NCBI GenBank assembly: GCA_002887195.1
Contig: PJAB01002044.1
Span: forward strand, 1-10,761
Direction: 5' to 3'
DNA: 10,761 nt
DNA from: Chrysochromulina parva
Lineage: Eukaryota; Haptophyta; Prymnesiales; Chrysochromulinaceae
Under the pieces are notes generated by a model. The model had not been told where the DNA came from. It was given only the letters and a program-made list of their open reading frames with translations, and did no database searches. The position numbers and the translations under genes were made by a program. Every line of letters begins with the position of its first letter. Position 1 is the first letter of the stretch. Of the stretch, positions 1 to 7,255 are shown one piece after another.

Positions 1-120
1 CCGCCGCGAGGTTGGAGCACCGTATCTCAACCTCGAGATCGCCGAATCTCCGCCGCGAGGTTGGAGCACCGTATCTCAACCTCGAGATCGCCGAATCTCC
101 GCCGCGAGGTTGGAGCACCG
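1..120. repeat. 49-bp tandem repeat at the left edge
   Basis: Two full identical units (1-49 and 50-98) and a 22-bp partial unit (99-120) are present, and the array begins outside the window. The 49-bp period is not a multiple of three. The unit closest to the gene is coding (CSNLAAEIRR) and the frame meets TGA at 76-78 in the next unit. By analogy with intron 3, this could be the start of a further intron made of tandem copies of the exon end, with possible GT donors in each unit. Confidence 0.8.
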
Positions 121-3100
121 CTGGAGGGCGCTGGCCGCGGCAGGTGGCACACGCGCCGCGGTGAGCGCGACGGGTCCAGGGTGGGTGGGGCTCGGCTCTT
201 GCGGCTCGAGGAGGGAGAAGGAGGGCATCATCTCAAAGTCCTCTTCTCGCCAGCCTTGGCCGTCGGGGGAGCCACGGGAGGCAGCGGTGCCGGGAGGCAG
301 TCGGCTGCCCGGGGGCGGCGGGTACGCGGGCTGTGGGCTCGGGGCATGGCTCGGGCGGCGCACGCGCTCGGTACGGCGCTCGACCGAGCCGTACCCGGCG
401 GCCCGGGCCGCGGCTGCCGCCAGGCCCACCCCTGCCGCTTGGGCGGCCGCCTGCGCCGCGCGTGTCGTGAGCGCGGCCGCTGCGTTGGCGGCGGCGGCGG
501 CGATCGCGCTCGCGGCGGCGGTGCCAGCAGACGGCGCCACCTGATAGACCGCCGCGATCTGGCCGCGCGAGATCTCGTACTGCCGCTGCTGCTCGTCGAG
601 CGCCGTCCCGAGCGCCGCGAGCTCGAGGGACTCCTGCCGCGCCGCGTCGAGCACGGCGCGCGCCGCCGCGCCGCCCGCCGACAGCGGCTCGAGGCACGCC
701 CGCTCGAGCGGCGCCCACGAGGACGCGCCGCCGTCGGCGCCGTCGGCGTAGGCGGAGGAGGAGGGAGGAGGAGGAGACGCTCGGGACGGCGCTCGAGGCG
801 GCTGGCCGTAGCCCGCGGGCGCAATGTACCTGGCGAGGAGCGGCTGCGAGGCGCCCGAGACGGCGCCCGAGACGGCGCCCGAGACGGCGCTGTACCTGGC
901 GAGGAGCGGCTGCGAGGCGCCCGAGACGGCGCCCATAGTGGGCTGCGTGGCGGCGCCCACTGGCGCCTGAGCGACAGCGGATGGCGGCGGTGCGCCGAAG
1001 GGTGCTGCCTTCACAGCGGGCATGGTCGAGCTGTTCACAGCTGGCATGGTCGAGCTGTGTGGCGGCGGCGGCGGCGGCGGCATGGTCGATGGCTCGGTGG
1101 CATGCGCGCGCGCGCTGGCGGTCAGGCTGGCAGGTAGGCTGGCGGGTAGGCTGGCGGGTAGGCTGGCGGGTAGGCTGGCGGGTAGGCTGGCGGGTAGGGG
1201 ACATTCAAAGGCGCGCGCGACCGCCGCGACCTTTCGAGCTAATGCCTCCGACGCTTCGTCAAACCCTCCCAGCGCTTCGTCAAACCCTCCCAGGGCTTCG
1301 TCATACCCCCCCCGCGCTTCTGCCCCCTCGTCGCCACCCCCCTCGTCGCCGCCCCCCTCGTCGCCGCTTGCATGGCCTTTCGCGCCGTCCCGAGCGCGCG
1401 CCGGCCCTTCCACCCCCTCGAACAGCGCCGATGGCGATGGCGCCGTGTCGGGCGCCTCGGGGTACAGGTAGGCGAAGCCGTCGTGCGTGGCGGCGTACCG
1501 GTACGGCGCTTCGGGGAGCGAGGGGGGCAGAGAGGGGGGCACCGCCTGTGGGGACTGGGGGGCGCAGCCGCACAGCAACGAGGGCGAGGCGGCGGCCGAG
1601 GCGGCGGCCGAGCTCGGAGCGGAGATTGGGGCCGAGCTCGGAGCGGAGATTGGGATGGAGCTGGCGGTAGTGCTCGGTACAGCGCCCCACGCCGCGCTGG
1701 TGCTCGGTACAGCGCCCCACGCCGCGCTGGCCGGCGAGCGCTGTCCCGAGCGCTGGCAAGGGGAGGGTGCGTGGGAGGGTGCGTGGGAGGGTGCGTGGGA
1801 GGGTGCGTGGCGAGCAGTGCTAGCCTTCGAGGGTGTGGGGACACGGGAGGTCGGCTCCGAGGGCATGCTGCCACAGGCTGCTCGCTCGGGACGGCGCTCG
1901 GCCGATCGGATCAGACGCTCGGCGGCATGTTCGGCGGCACGCTCAGTGAGGCGCCTGGCTGAGGAGGCTGTGTGCTGCGAGGCGAGAGCGGCGGCGGCGG
2001 CGCTCGCCTGGCGCTGACGCACCGCTGACATCCCCCCTCTGCCGCCGCCACCGCCGCCACCGCCGCCACCGCCGCCGCCGAGGTCACCGCCGCCGAGGCC
2101 GCCGTCGCCACCGCCGCCGTCGCCACCGCCGTCCTCAGAGGCGTAGTCGTCGTCGTCGTCGTCGTCGTCGTCATCCTGTCGTCGAGGAGCCACAGGCAGG
2201 AGCGGCAGCGGCGCCTGCGCGAGCTGCGCCGCGGCCGAAGCCTGTGCGAGCTCCGCCTGTAACGCACGGATCTGCGCCATCGCATCCACCGCGCTCGAGA
2301 CGGCGCTCGGCACGGCGCCGCTGCGGGCGCTCGAGACGGCGCTCGGCGCTCGGCTTCGTTCCGACGGCATGGCTTCCACGGGCTTGTGTACGAAATGGGC
2401 GGCTGCGGGGGCTGCAGCAGGGGCAGGGGCGGGGGCGGGGGCGGGGGCGGGGGCGGGGGCGGAGCCTCCGATCGTGGGACCAGTGCTCGGTACGGCGCGC
2501 CCAGATCTTCTGGCGCCGCCTGCACCGACCGGCGCTGGGGCAGCTGAGGGAGGCGCAGCTGAGGCAGCCCAGGGAGGCGCGGAGGCAACCCAGCCTTGGG
2601 GTAGGGTGCCCACGACGGCGCCGCCCATTCCCGCGCGTAGCGAGAGTATCTCGGTACGAGCCGCGTCGAAGGCGGCGTGGCTCGCGCGCACCTGATGAGG
2701 GAGGCAATCAGTGGTCATCAGTGGTCATCAGTGAGTCTCAGAGGAGACTGATGAGCGGCACTCAAGATGGCACTCAGAGAGCACTAGTGACGGCAAGGAG
2801 TGGGCGATGAGAAGCCCCATGAGAGGGCACTCATAGAGGGCGATGAGAGGGCAGAGACGCACCGCCTCCTCAAGGGCAGCTGCCTTCGCCTCGGCGCGCT
2901 GGAGGGCGCCCCGCAGCTGCTGCGACTCGGCCGCGCGCTCTCCCTCGGCCTCCCGAAGCTGGGTGAGCTGGGCGTGGCTCGAGAGAGCTCGCGACTCGAG
3001 CTTGCGCGCAATCTCGCCCAATCTCCGCTCGCGCGCCGCCGCCGCTTGGAGTAGCTCCTCTTTTTGGGCGATGACCGAGCGGAGTGAGGCGCTCACCTGA

Positions 3101-6100
3101 TGAGGGACGCCATCAGACGCGGTGAGTGCCACGTGGACAGTCTATGGGTGGCTGATGAGGGAGGCAATCAGACGCGGAAAGTGCCACGTGGACAGTCCAT
3201 GGGTGACTGATGAGGGAGGCAATCAGACGCGGTGAGTGCCACGTGGACAGTCCATGGGTGGCTGATGAGGGAGGCAATCAGACGCGGTGAGTGCCACGTG
3301 GACAGTCCATGGGTGGCCATCCGAAGGCACACCGAGGTCATCCGGGATGATGAGAAAGGCACTCAGACGAAGCCGAGGGCAAGCCCTGGCTCACCTCGAG
3401 AGCTGATGAGGGCGGCAATCAGAGGCCATCCGAGGCCATCAGACTCGCGCCCTGGCTCACCTCGAGCGCCGCCCGCAGCTTATCGTCGCGGTCGGCCGTC
3501 GCCGCGCTGAGCCGCCCACCCGATTGCTCGAGAGCAGCCTGTGCAGCGCCCAGCAGCTGATCTCGCTTGGCCGCCTCGGCGGTGAGCTGCTCGACACGGC
3601 GCGTGGCCGTTGAGAGCGCGGCCTCCTGAGCGATGGTCTGATCTCGATGCATCTCGCTCTGATCTCGATGCATCTGGCGCAGCTGCTCGAACTGCTCGCG
3701 CCAGCTCGCGGCCGCCGCCTTGGCCTCCTCGAGCTCTAGGGCCATCTCGTCTCGTGCGGCTTCGGACTCGTCGCGGTCCGCCTCGAGCGCGCGCAGAGAG
3801 CCGGTGGTCTCGGCGGCGGCGCGACGATGCTCCTCGAGCACCTGTGGGGAAAGAGGGGCGGGCGCCGTGGTGAGCGCTTGCATGCCGGTGGTCTCGGCGG
3901 CGGCGCGACGATGCTCCTCGAGCACCTGTGGGGAAAAGGGGTCGGTTGGTGTGGGAAAGGGGTCGATCAGGGTCTATCAGCGACGCTCAAGTGGCCATCA
4001 ACGTGCTTGATGGCCATCAACGTGCCATCAAGTGGCCATCAACGTGCCATCAAGTGGCCATCAAAGTGGCCATAGTGGCCGTCAGTGGCTAAGAGCGTGC
4101 CCATCGTCGCACACCTGCTGCAGCACCGCGATGTCCGTCTCGAGCGACTCGACGCGCGCGCGGAAGTCGTCATTCTCGGACTCCACAGCACCGGCGGCCG
4201 CGCGCGACTGGGCAAGCAGCTCGGAGCGGAGCTCGAGCTCCGAAGTAACGGCTTGCCTGATGAGGGAGGCAATCGGAGGTCATCAGAAGTCATCAGAAGT
4301 CATCATAGGCCATCAGAGGCCATCAGAGCTCGAGCTCCGAGGTAACGGCTTGCCTGATGGGGGAGGCAATCGGAGGTCATCAGAGGTCATCAGAAGTCAT
4401 CAGAGGCCATCAGAGGTCGAGCTCCGAGGTAACGGCTTGCCTGATGAGGGAGGCAATCGGAGGTCATCAGAAGTCATCATAGGTCATCAGAGGCCATCAG
4501 AGGTCGAGCTCCGAAGTAACGGCTTGCCGGCTGCGGCGCATGAGCGACGCGCACGCGAGCGCCCAACGCGCGAGGCCCGCCGCGCATAACCGTCGAGAGG
4601 CCATCCGCCGTCGAGCCGTCGCCTGTGGGGAAAGAGGGGCGGGCGCCGTGGTGAGCACTTGCATGCGAGGGGCATGTCCATATTAGGTTCGAGGCGCCGT
4701 CGAGCCGTCGCCTGCGCTCGCGCCAGTTGCGACGCCACACGAGACGCGGCACGCGAGCGGAAGGCGGCCATACCTGCCAGGCGCACGCGCTGCGATGAGC
4801 ACTTGCATGCAAAGGCAGGTCATCAGTGGCGAGCGGAAGGCGGCCGTACCGCGCGCGAGGCGGCCGCGGCGCACGTGCGCCATCGCCGCGCGTCGGCGTT
4901 TCACAGCCGCTCGCGCCGTCTCGAGCACCGACGCCCATTTGACGAACCCTGCATGCGCGGCCTCCCAGCTCTTGCGAGCCTCATCGTCCCGGCGTCGCCG
5001 GCCGAGCTGCACCAGCCGCAGCCAGCCGCGCCACACGCGCTGCTCGAGACGGCGCTCAAAGTAACGGTCGGCCCGATGGCGTCGCCGGCGCGCGCCACGA
5101 TGACGACGAGTGAGCCGCCGCCACCAGTAGAGCGCCGCCGCCGCGCCAAGCGCCAGGGCATGGAGAGAGGCCTCCATGAGCCACTTGGCCAGGACGCGGC
5201 GCGAACGCGTGGCGGCGCGCCATCGCATGAGGCAGCCGCGAGCTCGCAAGTAGAGCGAGTTGCCCTGCAGCGCCTGCAGCAGCGCCACGCGGCGAGTGGC
5301 CACGTAGCCTCCGCCGCCTCCGGCACCGCCGCCTGTGTGAATGGCTGCCGGTACGGCGCTGTGAATGGCTGCCGGTACGGCGCTGCTAGCCTTCCCCGCG
5401 GCCTTCCACAGCTCCGATCGCCCGGCACGGCGCGTGCGGCGCTGCCCGAAGGCGCCCATCACAGCGCCTAACGCCCCGCCGCCGCCAAGCCCCATCGTGG
5501 CTAGATAGCGCGCCGCGCGCCGCCATCGCTCCACCGCAGCCTCGAGCCAGTGCAGCCGCGCCGCCGCCCCCCTCTGAGAGTCGACCACGCGCTCCCTTCG
5601 CAAGCTAGCGATCCACCGAGCCCAACGGCGCAGCCCGGCCAGTACGCACAAGCGCGGCTCAAGGCGCGCCCCGTGCCGGGCGGCGTGCTCCTCGCGCTCG
5701 TGCATCGCGTGCACCGCCCGCCGCCACGCGCGCAGCAGCCGCGCTCGCGTGCGCGTGCGCGCGCTCGCGCTCACCCTCTCCAGCCCAGCAGCGAGCCGGC
5801 GCGCGCTCTCGTGAGCGCTCACGAGGGCGCGCAGCCATTGGCGCTGGAGTCGCTGGAGGCGCACGTGCTGCGCGCGGCGCGCCATGCGCCCTACCTGGCG
5901 CCAGCGTGCCCAGTGCGCCAGGCATCGGCGCGCGCATGCAATCGTCGCCGCCCGAAGCACGCGACGCGCGAGCTGCTCAGCCGACCGAAGGCGCTTCCAA
6001 TGCCCTAAAGTGGCACGTAGGTACGCACGGCGCACGGAGCGGAGGAGCGCGCCGGCGAGCACGCTGCCCTGCAGCCCACGGAGCCGCCGCTGCCGGCACG

Positions 6101-6845
6101 CGCGCTCGTGCAGCAGCAGCAGGTACTTGCGAGTGAGGGCGCGTGCACCCAGGGCTGCGGTGCGTGCAGTGAAGGCCTGTTCGACCATCAGCAGCCTGAG
6201 CTGCTCGGAGAGAGCGGCCGCGCGAGCGCCCTCGGTCTGTGCCGTCTCGCTCGCGCTCGCGACCGCGCCGCGCTGCTGCACCGTGTAGGTCTGCTGCTCG
6301 GCTATCGCCTGCTCGGCCGCCGCGCGCGCCGCCCGCTCCTCTTGCAGCGCGCAGTGGATCCTTGCGAGCTCCTCCTCCGCCTGCGTGACGTTGGACTCAT
6401 TCACGCGCTGGAACTCGCTCAGCCGTTCCATGAGCGCGATGTTGGCCTCCTTGAGCCGGTCGTCGGACACCTGCTGCAACATCACCGTCTCCTCGAGCTC
6501 GCCCAGCCGACGCAGCAGCCCTTCCACCTGCGCCACGCTGCCCGCCATGCTGCCCGGCGCCGCGGGCGCCCGCTTCGGAGAGCGCCGGAGGATACCGCCA
6601 CTCGCCGACTGCGAGCGCCGTAGTGACCCCACGGCTGCAGCTGGAGCGGCCGACGCGGACGTGGAAGGCCTTCGGGGAGGGGCGGAGGGGTAGCGGCTCC
6701 TGTCTGCGGGCGACGGCTGCACCATCAGATCGACGACGGCATCACGCGTTCGAGGCGGCGAACCAGCCGCCGGCCGCGGCCGCAGCGGCCAATAATCCTC
6801 GGGCTCCTGTTGCTGCCTTGGGAGCGTCGGCTCGAGCGACCACAT
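76..6845 (-). CDS. Sfi1-like W-repeat coiled-coil protein, seven exons
   Basis: Proposed exons on the minus strand: 6845-4850, 4773-4712, 4622-4528, 4256-4115, 3841-3461 (or 3925-3461), 3096-2863 and 2691-76. The joins keep one frame and give about 1841 residues (1869 with the longer fifth exon). I start at the ATG at 6845, the first ATG seen in this frame. Residues 1-100 are Pro/Ser/Arg-rich and 103-235 form a coiled coil. From about 270 to 700 there are tryptophans every 20-35 residues in basic helices (for example LGHWKRL, LAHWARW, LRAWRRA, LRRWARW, LMRWRAA, VWRGWLR, LARWALA). This is the pattern of Sfi1 centrin-binding repeats. Residues 700-970 are coiled coil, and the last 870 are disordered, with Asp10, poly-Gly, Pro-Ala and many tandem peptides. 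By analogy with Sfi1 it would act at the basal body or centrosome. The family call rests on spacing, not on a profile search. The in-frame TGA at 76-78 lies in a 49-bp repeat, so the true 3' end may lie beyond the window. Confidence 0.66.
825..933. repeat. Coding tandem repeat, 66-bp period with inner 12-bp units
   Basis: A 43-bp segment at 825-867 is repeated at 891-933. Between them lie 12-bp units encoding GAVS. The minus-strand protein reads ASQPLLARY twice. Confidence 0.8.
1124..1195. repeat. Coding 12-bp tandem repeat (PASL)6
   Basis: Six 12-bp units aggctggcgggt (the first with one change) encode six LPAS tetrapeptides on the minus strand, in the disordered C-terminal exon. Confidence 0.85.
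1253..1311. repeat. Coding 21-bp tandem repeat (DEALGGF)
   Basis: Nearly three 21-bp units encode DEALGGF heptapeptides on the minus strand. Just beside it, about 1323-1367, 15-bp units encode GDEGG. Confidence 0.8.
1607..1654. repeat. Coding 24-bp tandem repeat
   Basis: Two identical 24-bp units encode the eight-residue repeat PISAPSSA on the minus strand. Confidence 0.8.
1671..1730. repeat. Coding 30-bp tandem repeat
   Basis: Two identical 30-bp units encode SAAWGAVPST twice on the minus strand. Confidence 0.85.
1761..1808. repeat. Coding 12-bp tandem repeat (HAPS)4
   Basis: Four identical 12-bp units gggagggtgcgt encode HAPS tetrapeptides on the minus strand. Confidence 0.85.
2037..2175. 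repeat. Poly-Gly and Asp10 coding low complexity
   Basis: A gccgcc-rich tract (2037-2133) encodes a Gly-rich run on the minus strand. A (gtc)n tract (about 2147-2175) encodes ten aspartates just before it. Both are trinucleotide microsatellites within the last exon. Confidence 0.85.
2407..2463 (+). repeat. G-run tract encoding Pro-Ala repeats
   Basis: Seven or more runs of four to five G are separated by single c or ca on the plus strand. The minus strand reads them as alternating Ala-Pro. The plus strand (the template strand of this gene) meets the usual G-quadruplex pattern. Confidence 0.8.
2692..2862 (-). other. Intron 6 of the W-repeat gene (GT-AG, 171 nt)
   Basis: The donor GAGGCG/GTGCGTC is at 2862 and the acceptor CTCATCAG at 2692. 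The join AAALEEA-VRASHAAFD is in phase 0. GGTGCG stands at both junctions. The body is made of diverged CTCATCG and TGATGACC words and ends in the 20-base motif shared with introns 3 and 5. Confidence 0.65.
3097..3316. repeat. 55-bp tandem array in intron 5
   Basis: Four units start at 3097, 3152, 3207 and 3262 and differ at a few bases. Each unit holds one intron 3' end (ctgatgagggaggcaatcag on the plus strand) and one CCACGTGG palindrome. Confidence 0.85.
3097..3460 (-). other. Intron 5 of the W-repeat gene (GT-AG, 364 nt)
   Basis: The donor CTCGAG/GTGAGCC is at 3460 and the acceptor CTCATCAG at 3097. The join RAALE-VSASLRSVIAQ is in phase 0 and continues the coiled coil. AGGTGAGC occurs at both junctions. 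The intron carries four 55-bp tandem units (3097-3316) and an 18-bp copy of its own donor region at 3383-3400, matching 3449-3466. Confidence 0.65.
3639..3675. repeat. Coding 21-bp repeat (heptad MHRDQ)
   Basis: The 16-bp word tgatctcgatgcatct recurs with a 21-bp period and encodes MHRDQSE-MHRDQTI. A seven-residue unit is exactly one coiled-coil heptad. Confidence 0.75.
3800..3937. repeat. 84-bp tandem duplication of an exon start with its acceptor
   Basis: The segment 3800-3853 is repeated at 3884-3937. It includes the 14-residue piece VLEEHRRAAAETTG and the polypyrimidine acceptor in front of it. Because 84 is 28 codons, reading through or skipping the extra copy both keep the frame. Confidence 0.85.
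3842..3885 (-). repeat. 44-nt intron-end module, copy A
   Basis: On the minus strand it runs from GCATGCAAGC to CTCTTTCCCCACAG. It is identical but for one base to 4623-4666. It carries a GC-type donor word, a pyrimidine tract and an acceptor. Confidence 0.8.
3926..4114 (-). other. Intron 4 of the W-repeat gene (GT-AG, 189 nt)
   Basis: The donor is CAG/GTGTGCG at 4114 and the acceptor TTTTCCCCACAG at 3926, with a strong pyrimidine tract. The join is DIAVLQQ-VLEEHRRAAAE in phase 0. CAGGTG is present at both junctions. Within the intron, 3991-4080 is a degenerate 22-bp repeat built on GGCCATCA. A second, equally good acceptor lies 84 nt downstream at 3842, giving a 273-nt intron, also in frame. 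Confidence 0.62.
4233..4528. repeat. Tandem array of exon piece plus intron (87-97 bp units)
   Basis: The 25-bp exon piece at 4233-4257 is identical at 4504-4528, with two further near copies ending at 4353 and 4440. Between them are 10-bp repeats of the type ggtcatcaga. Confidence 0.85.
4257..4527 (-). other. Intron 3 of the W-repeat gene (GC-AG, 271 nt, three tandem units)
   Basis: Donor GCAAGCC follows exon base 4528, and acceptor CCCTCATCAG precedes exon base 4256. Splicing gives MRRSRQ-AVTSELELRSELL in frame; reading through gives TGA within a few codons. The intron is three tandem units with periods of 87, 87 and 97 bp, each ending in the same acceptor and restarting with the same exon-like piece. 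Confidence 0.6.
4623..4666 (-). repeat. 44-nt intron-end module, copy B
   Basis: This is the 3' half of intron 2, with one mismatch to 3842-3885. Its first 15 bases also occur in intron 1 (4796-4810). Confidence 0.8.
4623..4711 (-). other. Intron 2 of the W-repeat gene (GC-AG, 89 nt)
   Basis: Acceptor CCCCACAG precedes the exon base 4622, and the matching donor is CAG/GCGACG at 4711. The 20 bases at 4606-4625 are identical to 4695-4714, period 89. The join gives LARAQ-ATARRRMASRR and then the W-repeat CAAGLARW in frame. The donor is a weak GC type. An alternative is removal of only the 44-nt 3' module at 4623-4666, which also keeps the frame and leaves 15 extra codons. Confidence 0.5.
4774..4849 (-). 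other. Intron 1 of the W-repeat gene (GT-AG, 76 nt)
   Basis: The donor is GTACGG after the codon base at 4850 and the acceptor is GGCAG at 4774. Splicing joins residue Gly (split codon) to MAAFRSRAAS and stays in frame. The 22 bases at 4829-4850 reappear at 4753-4774 with one mismatch, so the intron equals exactly one period (76) of a tandem duplication. Without splicing the frame reaches a stop in the window soon after, at about 4683. Confidence 0.62.
5337..5384. repeat. Coding 24-bp tandem repeat
   Basis: Two identical 24-bp units encode SAVPAAIH twice, in a Gly/Ala linker between the tryptophan repeats. Confidence 0.85.
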
Positions 6846-7255
6846 GCGCGGTGGCGTCGGCAATGGACTGCCGCACTGCCTCCACCGGTCGGATGTGGAG
6901 TGTGAACAATCGGCTGTGAATTGGCTGTAACCTTGAGGTGTTGAGGAGTGGTATGGGCCTCCAAGAGAATATTGTCTGTTGCGAAGCCGTAAGACATTTA
7001 ATGTGGTGGTTGCGAAGCGTGTTTACATTGTACATGGGCGGTTCTTGGGCGCCCATGTACGGACAATGTTTACGGAGAATCATGAAATGTCTGCAGCTCT
7101 CCGAAGCCGTAAAATGGGTCCCATGTAAGCACGCATGCGTCTCATACGAGTCTCATACTACCTGCAGCGAGTTTCTAGGACATTCGCCGTGTCGCGCCGC
7201 AACTGAGACAGCATGTCACAGGACACAGCGCGAAGCGTCCGAAGCGCCCCCGCTC
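6846..7255. other. Intergenic spacer between the two minus-strand genes
   Basis: This is clearly more AT-rich than the flanks. It should hold the 3' UTR of the small basic-protein gene and the promoter of the W-repeat gene. On the minus strand a CCAAT-type box lies at 6920-6924, about 75 nt before the ATG at 6845; this is weak evidence. The word gaagccgtaa occurs twice (around 6981 and 7103) and gtctcatac twice (7139, 7151). I see no tRNA, no canonical AATAAA and no convincing protein. Confidence 0.5.
7025..7069. repeat. Imperfect inverted repeat (hairpin)
   Basis: Perfect 11-bp arms gtacatgggcg (7030-7040) and cgcccatgtac (7050-7060) enclose a 9-nt loop. With a short bulge, pairing extends to acattgt and acaatgt on the outside. 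Confidence 0.75.

Noticed and set aside
61..1137. A 358-residue plus-strand open frame opposite the last exon of the W-repeat gene
   Set aside because: Arg/Gly-rich composition without any domain. It is the antisense of a low-complexity exon in which stops are rare because of very high GC.
3097..4528. CRISPR-like regular repeats
   Set aside because: Units are contiguous without unique spacers, contain splice sites, lie inside introns of a eukaryotic gene, and no cas gene is near.
4683..4711. Possible tRNA B-box (ggttcgaggc at about 4684-4693)
   Set aside because: No acceptor stem, A-box or cloverleaf fits around it, and it lies in intron 2.
4683..4850. Reading the first exon straight through to a stop at about 4683
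   Set aside because: The read-through tail (for example TCLCMQVLIAARAPGRYG) breaks the helical W-repeat pattern, while splicing the 76-nt intron restores it in frame.
6861..6863. TTG as start of the W-repeat protein
   Set aside because: A nuclear eukaryotic gene should use ATG, and an in-frame ATG follows six codons later at 6845.
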